The position numbers and the translations under genes were made by a program. The notes below the pieces were generated by a model. It saw only the letters and a list, made by a program, of their open reading frames with translations, ran no database searches and was not told the DNA's origin. Of a stretch of DNA of 64,000 nucleotides, positions 33,936 to 47,209 are shown one piece after another (within the stretch, counting starts at the first letter, position 1; each line of letters opens with the position of its first letter). The stretch is from Linyphia triangularis. Its lineage: Eukaryota; Arthropoda; Arachnida; Araneae; Linyphiidae. The DNA lies in contig OZ021732.1 in assembly GCA_963978545.1 (NCBI GenBank), positions 65,293,214-65,357,213 of the forward strand, in the 5' to 3' direction.

Positions 33936-34107
33936 CAGGGCTGTAGACAAGGGGGAGGGGTACCCCAGGATGTGTGAAAACCGAAATTGTGTGAAATCTT
34001 GTTTTACCACTGTCCCCTCTTTTTTTTTTTGTGTGTAACTTGTTATATGTATTTAATCAAATCTTTGACCATGAGCCCCCTCCCCCAAAATCCTGACTAC
34101 AGGCTTG
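33936..34107. mobile_element. Short hAT-type MITE (172 bp)
   Basis: The left end is CAGGGCTGTAGACAAGG, the right end reading inward CAAGCCTGTAGTCAGG, both followed by GGGGGAGGGG-type tracts. Flanking octamers TAAAGACA and TAAAGGCA match at seven of eight positions, fitting a hAT 8-bp duplication. Confidence 0.65.
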
Positions 34108-35590
34108 TAAAGGCAATGTCAAATTATTCTTTTAAGGTGAAAACTTACTTAATTTCCTGTAAGGCTCAATGAACTTGGTTCCAATGTTTGATCACACTGT
34201 GGCTTGAACAGTTCTTGTGATCACCGGAATTCATTACAATGCAACACAACATAGCAACTGAGTTGCGTTTTACTGGTATTAATTTAAATTTTGGCACCAG
34301 GGCTAGGAAATGTGTTTCCTACTATGTTCTTGTCAATACTTGTCTAGAAATGCACAAGGCCAGCAGCATTAGAGCCATTCTCTAATTATGGGAGCATTTG
34401 AAGCTGCATTAGCACTAGGAATTTCCCATCAGAAGGCATAATAAGGCTAGGCTAATCTGGGGAACAAAGCCACAAGGTTGATATTGGATAATTACAGCAT
34501 ATGTTGTATATGATAAAACTACCAGCGTGGCCCAGAGTTGAAAAGACCGGTCAGTGTGCATTGATAGCTTTTGATGCTTTTTGAATCAGGCTCGCTAAAA
34601 CGTTAATTGCTACATAAACCTGAATTTGTTTTGCTCACTAAAAGTTTTATCACTACACCTATATAAGCTCAATTTGCACGTTAAAATGCTCTACACAAAC
34701 TCAGATTTGCTTCTAACTAAATATTTCGCTGCTACACAAACACTCGTTAATACACTCCCTTTTCCCTCCTGGATTGATTCGCAAGAAACAAATGTTTGGC
34801 GCAGCATTGGCTCTTGTGCCATAAAAAATCACTTTACTAACCAACCTCTCCTAAAGAAAAAAATAAATTTTGTTGATACAAATCTCTCCCTTCATGGATA
34901 AAAAAATAAAAAAAAATACTTTCCTACTACTTGCCCCCCACCTCTTTCCAATTAGTTAAAAACTTTTTTCCTGTTAATACTAATCCCTCCATGGGAAAAG
35001 TATAACACAAAATCGGTTTTCAAAAATGCACTATCCTCTCTTCAAGAAACAAAAATTTTAATGACACCACAAAAAATCAAATACACTCACAATAATTAAG
35101 ATCTTCTAAACATTCATTGTATCTTAAGACTGTAAAAAAAATTCAAGAATAAAAACCAAATAAAACAGCCAGGGGGAAGCAAAACAATAGCCGTGATTAT
35201 CGTGCTACCATCAAATAATTGTTTTGGGAACTGTTGGTAAATAGTTATCCAGCATTAAAACTTTAAAATAACTTTTTAAAAATTAAATTTAAAACGTTCT
35301 GACTGATTGATTGGAAATTAGAAGTCAAAAATTATTTAAAATTTCCGAGTTTCGCCGTATACTGCAAATTAGTTTCTATACATCCATCCTCAGTTCTGTT
35401 GAGTATAGATACCACTTATTAGTATAGATTACTTATGAGTAAAAATGTATAAGATAATTTTTGTAGCTTTAGTTGTGGTAGATTCTTTTAAAAATTATAA
35501 GAATCAATCAAATTTGTGGAAAGTCGTTTTTAACGGCGGCAGTTAACAATCCACAAAAACTTTGTAAAATTTTTATATTAAACCCCTCAA
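34108..35590. other. Non-coding stretch
   Basis: No supported gene. The 91-codon frame at 34626-34901 has no recognisable motif. Confidence 0.4.
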
Positions 35591-35597
35591 ACCTACA

Positions 35598-35642
35598 CTG
35601 GGCAAGCATAGAGAGACTATATGGGGAGAGTGACGACAAGGA
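35598..35642 (-). other. Short conserved block shared with 48629-48672
   Basis: On the minus strand it reads CTTGTCGTCACTCTCCCC then ATATAGTC, matching the plus strand near 48631 with about two mismatches in 32 bases. Function unknown; it could be a promoter-type element or a fragment of a dispersed repeat. Confidence 0.5.
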
Positions 35643-35817
35643 TCGACGCGGTGATTGGTAGCCAGTCGAGAATGACCGCCTGCGGGGGTTTTCAGTTTTC
35701 ACTCCATTGCAAATACATAGAGCGACGAAGAAGGTGGTTTTAAATCCCAAATATCGCTAATATAAAGTTACATAAATACTATTTTTTGAATATAAAACGT
35801 ATGCAGCTTTCAATGGG

Positions 35818-35890
35818 CAAAGAACGGGGTTTGAACCGAGGACCATGATGTCTCGGAATAGATACTTTACCCCTGTGCAAAAGAGTACTC
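35818..35890 (-). other. Possible degenerate tRNA-like sequence
   Basis: The minus strand has a box B-like GGTTCAAACCCCG and an upstream GGGGTAAAGTATC that could be a decayed box A. Stems do not close convincingly. It may be a fragment of a tRNA-derived SINE. Confidence 0.25.
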
Positions 35891-35935
35891 CAGTGCACAG
35901 AAGTTTGATCTGTTATTTGATGACGCCACATATAC

Positions 35936-36211
35936 TGTTACGTTAAGTGCTTATCGGTTGGGTTTATTTAAGTAAACATTGACAAGCACATGACTAACTT
36001 GAAAATATAAAGGACATTACATATGGTAAATAAAAATTGTTCCTAACAATGCAAATTAAATTTTAGAAAGTTGTTGAGTCATGATTGTCTGATTAGTTCG
36101 CTAGTTAAGTTCGTAGCACGTTGTCCGGGAGTTCAGAGTCATCTCCTGTTTTCTGCCGGGTTGAGTCGAGTTGAGTTGTTGCTTTAGAGTTGGTGGGCAT
36201 GTGACACCACA
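35936..36211 (-). repeat. Gypsy 3' LTR
   Basis: 276 bp, paired with 40487-40761. Confidence 0.93.
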
Positions 36212-36230
36212 GTACCCCCCCTGCCAGAGT

Positions 36231-39200
36231 TTAAGTCAGGAGGTGTTGGGGAAATCTGACACGTCTTCCAGACCTTGTGGTTGTCTGGTGTTGTCCTGTT
36301 ACAACATCTTGAGGAATCAAAGGTCTTGGTTCGCTTGGCTGTTCCTCTGCCGAAGACGAATCACTAATGGTGAACGCTGGCTTGAGTCTATCAATGGAGA
36401 CAGTAGATTTCTTTCCATTGACCAGCAGACGGAAGGTTTTGGCATCACGAGAAAGTACTCGATACGGACCATCATAGGGTGGCTGAAGCGATGCTCTCAC
36501 TTGTCCAACTCGGACGAACACATGGGAGCAGGTGTTCAGCTCTTTATGAACGAAGATTTTCGGACGCGTGTGATGGGAGGTTGGAGTTGGTTTGATACTG
36601 TTCATAGTGTTCCTCAACGTTTCAACGAAAATGGTATGATTTGGATCTGCGTCGCTGAAGACAAAAAATTCACCTGGAAGTCGTAAACCTGTGGCGTATA
36701 CCAGCTCAGCTGAAGTGGCGTTGATATCTTCCTTAATTGAAGATCGCATGCCGAGGAGGATAGTAGGAAGAACTGCACTCCATTTCTCTGTGTTGTGACA
36801 CATGATGGCGCTCTTCAGAGGACGATGAAGACGTTCTACCAAACCATTGGACATAGGATGATAAGCGGTGGTGCGCAGCTTGTTTATTCCAAGAAGCTTG
36901 GCTAGTGACTTAAAAAGTGTCGACTCAAATTGGCGTCACTGGTGATGTGGGCCGGAACACCGAATCTTGAAATCCAACCAGAATACAAGGTCTCTGCAAC
37001 ACTTTCAGCTGTGATATCTGCGAGGGGAAAAGCTTCTGGCCAACGGGTGAAGCGATCGACCACTGTTAAACAGTATCGAAATCCTTGGGATGGTATGAGT
37101 GGGCCGACTAAATCGATGTGGATGTGAGAAAATCTAGTGTCAGGGACTGCAAATGTTCCTAAGGGACTAAATACATGTCTTTGTACCTTGGAGCGTTGAC
37201 AAGAAGTACAGGCTTTAGCCCACATTCGACAGTCTTTCTGCATGGAAGGCCAAATGAATCGTTCGCTTACGAGTTTCGCTGAAGATCGTATTCCAGGGTG
37301 ATTGAAATTATGAAGGGTGTCGAATGCCAGTCGTCGATGTGCAGCTGGTAAGAAGGGACGGATTCTCTTTGTAGAAACGTCGCAGTGTAACTCAACATCG
37401 GTTCCAGGAAGTTTAAGTTTCTGCAACTGAAGACTTGATGATGTGGACAAGAGAATTTCTTTAAGATCTTCGTCGATGGTTTGGTCCTTAGCAACTTGTT
37501 CGTAGTCAATAGGAGAAGGAAAAGTGATTGTAGCAATTCTTGACAGAGTGTCAGCTGGGATGTTTTCATAGCCTTTAATGTGGACGATGTTGGTGGTGAA
37601 TTGCCCTATAAAATCCAATTGTCGCATCTGCCGTGGTGAACCTTTATCTTGCTTCTGCTTAAAGGCGAATGTCAGGGGTTTATGGTCAGTGTACAGTTGA
37701 AATTCTCTGGCTTCAAGCATGTACCTGAAATGTTTAACTGCTGAATATGCTGCTAAAAGTTCCCGATCATATGTTGAATAATTTCTCTCAGTTGGTGTAA
37801 GTTTTTTTAGAGAAAAATGCTAGTGGTTGCAGATCGCCTGATGGAGAGACTTGATGAAGAGCAGCTCCGATTGCAAAGTCTGAGGCATCAACATACAATG
37901 CTAAGGGGGCATTCGCTGAAGGATGATGCAGAAGAGTTGCTTGTGCCAGCTCAGTCTTACACTTGATGAAGGCCTGAACTGTCTGTATTGTCCATGGGAT
38001 TGGAGTTTTGTCATTTCTACTACTATCCTTGAGAAGCTCATGAAGAGGTGCTTGAGTTGATGCAGTGTGAGGCAAGAAACGTCTGTAGAAATTGATGGTT
38101 CCAAGAAATTGCCGAAGTTGTTTCTTAGTCTCAGGCTTAGGGAAATCTTGAATGGCTTGGACTCGATCTGGCAAAGGTTCAGATCCATACTGGTTGACGA
38201 GGTATCCCAGGAATGGAACTTCTTTTGCTGCAAAGACGCATTTAGAGGTGTTAATAGTCAGACCGTACTTGTCCAGACGCTTGAAGACTAAGCTGAGGTG
38301 GTGATGATGCTCCTCAATATCAGAACTGGCAATCAGGATGTCATCGATATAAGGAAAGCAGAAGTCTAATCCTTGCAGAACTTCGTTGATGAATCTTTGA
38401 AAGCTCTGGGCCGCATTAGAAAGACCAAAAGGAAGACACAAAAATTCAAACAAACCAAACGGTGTGGTGATTGCAGTTTTAGGTATGTCATCCGGATTAA
38501 CTGGAATGTGGTGAAAAGCGCGGACGAGGTCAATTTTTGAAAAACCTTGCAACCCTCTAAATTCTGAGAAAAATCTTGAATATGCGGTACTGGATAGTTA
38601 TCAGAAACAGTGATTTTGTTAAGAGCTCTATAGTCGCCGGTAGGTCTCCAGTTATTATCCCCTTTTGGAACGCGGTGCAGTGGAGATGCCCAATTTGACT
38701 TTGAAGGGCGGCATATACCTTGATCCACCATATACTGAAATTCCTGCTTTGCTATCTTAAGCTGGGCAGGATGTAATCTACGTGGCCGAGAAAATACAGG
38801 CGGACCTTCAGTTTCAATAAAATGCCTCGTGTTATGAGGAAATACTCCCGCAAATGGGCGGGGTCGAGTAAGGTTGGGGAATTCTTTTAAAATATGTACA
38901 CATGAACCACTTGCAATAGTTTTAATTGATATAGGCGGTCCATGATAAGATTTTCCTGACGTCGTTAATGAAGTTAGAGGGTCAATGAGCTTTTTGTTTT
39001 TAATGTCAATAACTAGACCAAAATGTTCTAAGAAATCAGATCCAATTATAGGCTTCGTTACGTCGGCAACAGTAAATTCCCACCTAAATGGACGTCGCAA
39101 GTTTAAATTTAATTCCATCATTTTTGTCCCATACGTAGCGATTTTAGAATCATTGGCTGCAAAGAGATATATGGGCGAAGGTTTATTATTCCCGCATTGA

Positions 39201-39376
39201 GGTATAATAGAAATATCAGCACCAGAATCAACCAGAAATTTCATGCCACTGTTAAGATCCAAAATAAACAAACGACGGCTTATATGTTTGGTGTTAGGGC
39301 CATCATCGCAAGCCGCTACTGCAACTGGCCCTGCGCGTTTCCCGACGCATTTTGAAAGGAACATGGAGAGTTGCAC
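36231..39376 (-). pseudogene. Gypsy pol: protease, reverse transcriptase, RNase H, integrase (frameshifted)
   Basis: Read from 39376 downwards. The protease motif FLVDSGADISIIP comes first. The reverse transcriptase begins SRPRRLHPAQLKIAK and WASPLHRVPKG, with the catalytic [11 protein letters not shown] in the 37788-38552 piece. RNase H appears as [14 protein letters not shown] and [13 protein letters not shown]. The integrase has [20 protein letters not shown] with TSCQRSK (zinc-binding), the first Asp in [10 protein letters not shown], the second Asp in HITSD and the Glu region in SNGLVERLHRPLKSA. Frame changes occur near 38560, 37780 and 36900; the last falls just after the second catalytic Asp. 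No chromodomain or envelope gene follows. It cannot make an intact polyprotein. Confidence 0.92.
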
Positions 39377-40152
39377 TTAAGAGCCCTTGCTCCAAACTTA
39401 CAATGATACCAGCACATACTTCTATCATTTAAATTGTTTTGTGTACTATGGGGAGTTGCGGAACGATTACGGGAAGTTGCGTTTCTACGGTAGTTATTAC
39501 GCCCGCGTGAATGGTCGCGTTCACGATTTAATCCAAAATTCGTACTCAGTCGTTCAAGTTTTTGACTCAATTCAGAGATTTGACCTTTCAATTCAGAGAG
39601 GGTAGTATTTTCTGACACTACAGTTACGTATGAATTGCTAGGTTCAGCCAATTCTGCAACTTTATCGGCCAGAATTGCCAACTTATCTAACTCATCCCCA
39701 CTTATAGCTAGCACTGTTTGAATGTTTTTCGGAAGTCGTTGCAACCATAAATTTTTCAAAAATTCGTCACCAACTTTGCCATGTGAAAGTTCCTTCATTC
39801 GACGTAATAAGATGCTTGGTTTTTGGTCTCCAAGCTATAAATCCTCCAACAGAATTTTTGCCTCTTTGGCAGCTGAGTGTTGAAACAAATCCAAAAGCCG
39901 CGTTTTTAAAGTAGTAAACGGTTTATCATCAGGACATTCAAGAACCAAATCACTAACTAAAGCTAAAATTTCATTATCTAACGCGTTAATTAAATAGTTG
40001 TATTTAGAAGTTTCGCTTCTAATTTGATTAATTGAAAATGCAGCATCGAGTTGCGCTAAAAATAACTTTATATTTCCTTTATGAAATACTGGTAATTTTA
40101 TATGCACGCGGTTAATTTCCACATTTCCAGCAGTGTTAACAGCAACAGACAT
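39316..40152 (-). pseudogene. Gypsy gag with an in-frame stop
   Basis: The first part (39835-40152) starts MSVAVNTAGNVEI and carries the capsid motif KLPVFHKGNIKLFLAQLDAA. A TAG then follows LLEDL, and the frame continues LGDQKPSILLRRMKELSHG, a pattern typical of arthropod Gypsy gag. A basic Arg/Asn-rich region and a CWYHCKFG...KCNSPC zinc cluster end it. Gag overlaps the start of the pol frame by about 60 bases. The stop could be read through but more likely is a point mutation. Confidence 0.9.
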
Positions 40153-40486
40153 TTTGACTTAAAAACAGAAGTAGTTGGAAAAATCAAAATGAAACCAAAA
40201 TAAAATAATGCAATTAAGAAATAAAGCAATCACCACTCCGAAAGAATTAATGAATTAGTGTCAAATTCCTACCTTGTTCTCTCTGCCGTGGACTTCAATG
40301 CAGCGATACTTCGGGTTTCACCACGTGTATTCATTCAAACGACGTGTACCCATTTGGGAAGTTGGTTTTCATCATTTCAAATAGTTTAAAAGTCAGGCAA
40401 TGTGATAATCCTTTATCACCACAGTTGTAATGCTCACCATTTCGCTCATAAATTATTAAAATGTTCGTTAATACACAGGTCACCAC

Positions 40487-40761
40487 TGTTACGTTAAGTG
40501 CTTATCGGTTGGGTTTATTTAAGTAAACATTGACAAGCACATGACTAACTTGAAAATATAAAGGACATTACATATGGTAAATAAAATTGTTCCTAACAAT
40601 GCAAATTAAATTTTAGAAAGTTGTTGAGTCATGATTGTCTGATTAGTTCGCTAGTTAAGTTCGTAGCACGTTGTCCGGGAGTTCAGAGTCATCTCCTGTT
40701 TTCTGCCGGGTTGAGTCGAGTTGAGTTGTTGCTTTAGAGTTGGTGGGCATGTGACACCACA
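40487..40761 (-). repeat. Gypsy 5' LTR
   Basis: 275 bp, upstream LTR for the minus-strand element; the putative primer-binding site adjoins at 40478-40486. Confidence 0.93.
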
Positions 40762-40935
40762 AATATATTTCAATGTAGAAATGTCTAATGTATGAATATA
40801 TCGAGATATTTTTGTATATTTGTTGCAATTCTTTTAATTGGAAACATTTATCTCGGACACCGGCTGTTTAGCGAACTTTGGCTCATATTGGCGACGTAAA
40901 TGGCGCCACGAACCATGTGGATTCATTCCAGCAAA

Positions 40936-41091
40936 TACGTTTAGTTACCTTTAACATTCATATATTTAATAATGAAGATACTTATGTTTATATCGGGATT
41001 TTTTAGTATTTCTAAATCAGATTTTTTTTTTATAACAGCTTATTTTAAAAAGGATTAACATGATAAATTAAAAATAATATCTGTTACTTTG
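40936..41091. repeat. 156-bp direct repeat, left copy, flanking copy 2 of the 5 kb element
   Basis: Identical by eye over its full length to 47518-47673, including a ten-T run. The right copy is in its natural context, because it continues into the 430-bp tandem unit. The left copy ends abruptly at the truncated element end, sharing TTG with it. Confidence 0.93.
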
Positions 41092-42251
41092 GCCAATATC
41101 AGCCCTACATTGGCCAATCCGATGTGGAACGGCGCAAAATCGGCCGTTCGATGCCGATATTGCCCAATCTCGCCCAATATTGGGTAGACGATACTCAAAA
41201 GTTTGAAAGTTTGATGGACAGTTTTAAAATTGAAATATTTTATGTATAAGAAAGGAATGTTTGTGTTAATATGTTTTGCGATGTTTTTAACACGTTTTTA
41301 AGCATTTTTTTAAAAATCATGTAATTTGGAACGATCTCGAGTTACGGCCAAAACCAGCAGATTCCGATACAAAACGATGCGCAGAATTTCTCAAAAAGAA
41401 TCGCCACCGAGTGGCTGAAGCACAACTGAAGTGCCCGGATGTGTGTTTGGGAAGTTTGTTTATGTCGACGGCTCGACAGTTATTTGTAACATTAAAATTG
41501 ATTTAAAACTTAATATTGGTAAGTGTTGTCACAATAATTTGTCGATTTCATGTGGTTATGTTTCGGTGCCTATATATTGCATTATTGGTTTAAGTTGGTT
41601 TTCGTTAATTTCAACCATACTTAATTGCCGACTTGGCATGGTTTGATCTACGAATTCGATGTTGACAAAGGTGGTTGGTTTTCACATTAAACTTGATAAG
41701 GAATCAAGTTAGTTTCAATTATTTATTTAATACTGTGGAATATCCAATACTGTTTAAAATATAATCAAGATTTTTAGCTTTTATGTCATCTGGACAAGAT
41801 TAAGAGCTTTTATCTCGTCCTTACTCGGATGCAAACTAACACTCATTTACCCATTCCCCCTCTCCATTGCTTGTTTCAAATCATGCTCATCATTGAAATA
41901 CTTATACTACATGTTACATTCTAGTTATAATATTTATAAATATTAAATATTTATCATATTTGTTATCGTTAGTTTATATTGCGGAATTTCCTATATTTGC
42001 TCCTTATAAAATTGAATATCCAAGCTCCGTGATTAGCAGCTCTGTTAATAGAATATATTGTGAATTGCACATATTGAGGAAACCACATTAAATTAAAACA
42101 CGCCTATTACTCAATCTCAAAGGTGGTGTGGAATAGGGTGCATTATCTCAATCAACCACTTGGCATAAAAGGTAAATGATTGTTCTAAAAAATGTCAATT
42201 TTAACAATATGTATAACTATTGTAATTATGCCTCCTATTTTTAAAAAAATA

Positions 42252-43924
42252 CAGCAAACCGTTTAATTCAAAATTGCTTAACATAAAATCACATTTAATG
42301 CGAAGGAAAAGCGGTTTTCCCTACTTAAAACTTCCCTAGTAGCAATCACTGCATGGCGTTTCGTCGGCCAATGATCGGAATTCATCAAAGTCATCGGCGA
42401 TTCCCCAGACTGATATATAAACACACCCTTATTTCCTCGTCTGCCGATGACCCTAAACTCATCGGGAAAAGATATCTTCCCAACATCGGGGGCCGATTAG
42501 AATTTCTGATCATCGTTTTTTTGATCGGCAAGATATCGGAACCACATCGACAGGCGATAAAAAACTTATGTTTCTTTTTCTTGCAATTCCACCGAATTAG
42601 AGGCGATCCTTGAATGTATTTCAAATTTAAATCAAGTATACAATTTGCTAAACATTTCGCTTTGGCAATAAGTGAAAAATATTTTAAAACTAAGTGTACG
42701 AAAAATTTTAAATGTAAATATATATTTTGAAAAAATACAAACCATATAATTATATATTGCTTACCTAATACGTCAATAAAATCCATAAATAAAAGTTTTT
42801 ATATAGTAAAACAATATAGGAACAATTTTCTAAAATTAAATATAAATTCACATTTCAATTTAATATAAAATAAAAATATAGTCCTTGTTTTTAAATAGTT
42901 TTCATTATAATTTGCTGAACATATTTTGGTCCGTTTTTTAAACATCTTTTAAGTAAAATAAAAATATGTTTATATGTTTCAAAAAGTTAATCAAATTGGA
43001 TATAGTTTTTTTAAAAATTTAAAAATTAAATATATTTTTTTAAATGTCAAAATTATTAAATAAACTCTTAAATTGCAATTCAAAAAATATCATAAAATCA
43101 GTTAGTTAAAATTTTACAAAATAGATGGCGACACTATTTATTTGACACTATTATTTTTTTGCTATAATAAATAAATTAATATCATTTTCCCAAATTTATG
43201 GAAGATTTGCTATTTTCCGAAAATACCCCATATATAAAAAAAAATGTCGGTCAATTTCCTTGCAAAGTCTGTATGATAGTAGAGTTTTGTACTACAATAC
43301 AATTGTTATACCAAGAATCACAAGTAACTACAGTCCAGTGGCCATGTCAACGCACTCCGGCGATAACCGTCCTCGGTTCGATCCCAGCGTAAGTAATTTA
43401 GACAATTCTGAATTTGGTAGTGTTATAACTTCGATTTGTTTGTACTCTTAAAATGTCATTGAAAATACTACCATGTAAGAATTACGCGCTCTTTTAGTTT
43501 TGCATTATTTTAATCTGTCGTTTTTAATATTCAATACTTACATCTTTATAATTATTTAATGTTTATTAATTGATATTTCCGACAAAATAACGACCATTGT
43601 TTCGATATTTCTTGAGAGCAAAATTTTGCTCGGCCTTCGAACTAATTCTTGTCGGCTTCTGCTCGAATTCGATCAGTTTCCGGACATCGGCCAATGGCCG
43701 GTCACGGGGACAAAATGGATTAGTTGCCAAGGGAAAGATAAGTTTAGGGTGAGTTTCCGGTGAATCGCCAATCATCGGCGATTCACCTGGGGATGGAATT
43801 CCGATCACCGGCCGAGGTAAAATTGCTACTAGGGTTAACTTTAATTTATTTGTTTAACACAAAATTCGGTTAAAGCGAACAATTTCAGCGGCCAGATCGA
43901 CTTAGCTTTAACAGGGTTTTACTG
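42252..43924. mobile_element. TA-flanked pogo-like MITE in copy 2, split by the nested 1.5 kb element
   Basis: Same MITE as 7317-7483. Removing 42334-43834 and one TT restores its length of about 170 bp. It gives the empty-site sequence that proves the 2-bp duplication of the inserted element. Confidence 0.75.
42334..43834. mobile_element. 1.5 kb non-autonomous relative of the 5 kb element
   Basis: The left end is CCCTAGTAGCAATC and the right end inward CCCTAGTAGCAATT; both then carry CGGCC and TGATCGGAATTC within the first 50 bases. TT flanks it (42332-42333, 43835-43836), and copy 1 supplies the empty site ACTTAACG, confirming a 2-bp duplication. The ends share CCCnAGTAGCA with the 5 kb family. 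No coding capacity. A box B-like GGTTCGATCCC lies at about 43375-43385. Confidence 0.85.
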
Positions 43925-44829
43925 TATGTACATTTCCCTATTTAAAAGGTCTGTCTTGTGCAATTATTGATTACTCAGAAAAGAGCAATGAATGCAAATT
44001 TTTGAAATATCTACAAAAATATATTTTGAATGTCTAGCTTCCTTTGTGTTAATCTAAACACACTGTGCAAAGATAAAATAAAAATGTTTTTTTCATTTAA
44101 AGAAAAGACTCCATTTGAAAAGTAAACAAATATTGTAATCAAGTATTATTGTTAGTGCTATTCATAGTGCAATTTTCTGTCTTGGGGTGAAAAGTGTAAT
44201 AGTTGTAGCCTTCCTTCCCTCGGCAGTAAAATGCCAGTATGGCCTTTCAATAGTTAATTTGTTATTCTGTTCAGTTTAAAATAAAGATACATACTGTTGT
44301 AGGGTTCATTGATGGAAATGGAGAACCCATAGAAGTAATTCCTTCATCTTGGTTCATCTCAGACAAAAGTTGTCTTTGGCAGTTTGCAATGAATGGGGGG
44401 GGGGGGGGGGATTTACATGATTAAAGAATATATACCCTCAAGTCAACATGGCAAACATTTAATTTTAAAATCTATTGCACATACAGTAAGTAAATTACAA
44501 TTTTTGTATAAGGTATACAAATAATTAAAGGTATACAAATAATTAAAGGTATCACAAATATTGTTTCATAAGTTTTTGATCTACTTATCAATTCAAGTTT
44601 TAATGGTGTAGATTTTTGAAATTGTGGACATGAATAACAGATATTTATTAACAGATTTAAATAATATCCTATTTTAATTTCCCAAACTGTTGATTGGTTT
44701 TTTAGTGAGTGATACTATAAGTGCGCTAAGTAAGATATTTAATTGTATAAATAAATTGTATATGAAGTTTTGCGACTAGTTTGAGATAGCATATATCCAT
44801 AATTTTCCTATTTAGATTCCTTTTAACAG

Positions 44830-45028
44830 GCATAAGATAAAGCTGAGCTTACTCGTTCAATATCTAGCATTGGGAGTGATTCTTCAGAAGATGAAAATTT
44901 ATTAACACAGAAAAGCCATACTCATATTCCAGCCCGTTTCAAAGGCGATTCTCTTTCTTTGGAATCCCACAAAGAAACAAGCAAAAACTTATTTGTAAAC
45001 CAAAAAGCGTGAAAACTTTCTCTGCCAG
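44830..45028 (+). pseudogene. Exon 3 of the captured gene, copy 2
   Basis: Flanked by TTAACAG and GTAAGATT. The frame KAELTRSISSIGSDSSEDE continues to KNLFVNQKA and a stop. It differs from copy 1 by a 9-base in-frame indel and several substitutions that keep the frame open, which would fit past selection, though chance is possible over so short a length. Confidence 0.45.
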
Positions 45029-47209
45029 GTAAGATTATATGACAATCAATTAGGTAATGCTCCAAGCAATTTCGATTTGATGTTACAATAATTTATATTT
45101 TAAAATAAAAATTAGCAATGGAGAATCTTGGGTCTTTCAAAAAAAAATAAAAAATTATCTGTTTCTTTAAACAATTTTGTACAAATCACCTTTGTCATAT
45201 GCTTATAATTGAGAAATTAGTTCAGAAGAAAAAACAACAAAGTCACTATGTTCTAAATTAGTTCCTATAACTTTTCAAGTGCAACAGTGTATTGTATATT
45301 TTATCTCAGAATTTTCAACAACACTTTTTACTATTTATTTTGAATTTATTTGGTGGTTAATTTAACAGTTTAAAAGAGATTTTTCTCTCTTATAAATTAT
45401 TTATTAAAATTTTAAACGGCTAAGGAAAAATGAACGAGTTTATAAAAAAAAAAAAAAAAAAAGCATTAGTATTTATTTCACAATTCATAGTTTTTTGGTG
45501 TGCTTGTTTGAGGTTGGTGCAAATGTATGCGATTGAAATTCAAATACCAGTTTAGAATGATTTTCTTAAATGTTAGTAGAAAATGATTTCTGATGTAAAA
45601 ATTTTACAAAATGTTAACAATCTTATGCTTTCGTGCAAAATTCTGTTTTTCATTTTGCAATTCTGTTTTTCTTTATTGGCAGTAAATGCTGCATTGCATG
45701 ATTTCTTTTATTGACAACAAATTGCAGTTCCGTTACAAAAAGAGCTTGGATAAAATAAAAAGAGCTAAAGACTAGAAAAAGTTTGAGGCAATAATTTGAT
45801 TTTTAAATTTTAATGTAATCTTAATTAAAACAGAAATTAACAATTTTATATTTCAGGTTTGTTTTCTTCACCGAGGTGGAAACTTCAAAGGAAGATAAAA
45901 TATGTAAAATAAAATATGTATTATAATAAACAGCTTGTATTAAATTTATGTTTTTATTATATATATGCACTGCAGAAAGTGACCTTTAATTTAAGTGTGC
46001 ATGGTTTTTAAGCCATAAAATATCAATTAAATTATATTGGGTTTCAATTATCCGTCACCAAAAAGCAATTAAAATAGGAATGAAAGTATAAAAAAGTATT
46101 CATTATATGAGGTATACATGTAAATATTATTGTGGATTTTTAAAAATAATGTTTTTGTCAAATAATTTTTAGATGAAAACTTTTTCAATGTTGGGGGGGG
46201 GGGGGGATCTGCAATTTTAATTCACTTTATTGCTATTACATTTGAACGAATGAACTAAAGTATTAAAATGAGATTTATTTACTATCTATTCGATTCTTAA
46301 TGTATGGAGAAAAATGATGTTTTAAAAATGAAAAGTGACTTCATAAATGAAATTGATCTGTGCATAAAAAATATACTTCACAAGTTTTAAATTCAACCTT
46401 CTATTTTTATGAAACCTTAGCATAAAAAGTTCAATGAGTATTGATTGACCTATAGGGACTTTAAATTCTACTGGCAGTTTTCTAGTTTAAAATTGCATGT
46501 ATCTTTCTAAATCCTTGAATATCAGACATTTTGTTATCTAAATGTGTTTTTTTTGGTAGGAGAGGTGAAAACATTATTTTACAAATGTTTAAGTATAACT
46601 TAACAGATTATTAAGGGTTTTTGGGCAACAATGTGATACTAAACATTGAACAGCTCAAAATTGAATCTAAACGCATTTAAGAATTATCATTTGCAACCAC
46701 TCCTTCCACCAAAAAGAAAGTTCAGATATGTTGAGTGGCAAATCTATCCAAAATGCTCTGTGATATAGTGAAAAAACAGTAGCGGTTCCAAAAATTGCTC
46801 ATAGTAGTGGCTAAAACTGCTCATCCAGGTTTGGAAAAAACCATGTTTTTTTTGGTTTAAACCAAGTTTTTTTTTTTTTTTTTTTTCTTTTAATCCTTTT
46901 CTAATTACTTGTATACATATTTATAAATAAAATTTGACATAAACAAGAATAATTTATGCTCAAATAACAATGAATATTCATTTTGAAAGCAATTTGAACT
47001 AAGTAAAAAACAATTGTTCTACTTATGGGGACATTCAAATCATATTAAATTTTAATATTTTATTTAGACATTAGAACATATTTTATTTCAGCTAAAAATA
47101 GAAGGAATTTACAACATCAAATAATTAAAAAAATCTAATTATAAATAAAAATACAATTTTAAATTATTCTTAAAAAAACAAAAAACATTTGGTTTAAACC
47201 ATGCTCATC

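Larger units (their letters stand above)
35936..40761 (-). mobile_element. Gypsy-type (Ty3) LTR retrotransposon
   Basis: The LTRs at 35936-36211 and 40487-40761 are nearly identical (one A-run length difference noticed). On the minus strand they begin TGTGGTGTCAC and end ACGTAACA. Next to the 5' LTR (left of 40487 on the plus strand) the minus strand reads GTGGTGACC, a plausible primer-binding site starting TGG. Next to the 3' LTR lies GGCAGGGGGGGTAC, a polypurine tract. Gag and pol are damaged. No matching target duplication was seen (left flank TATAC, right flank AATAT). Confidence 0.93.

Noticed and set aside
43360..43395. tRNA gene inside the 1.5 kb element
   Set aside because: Only a box B-like motif is convincing; no cloverleaf could be folded.
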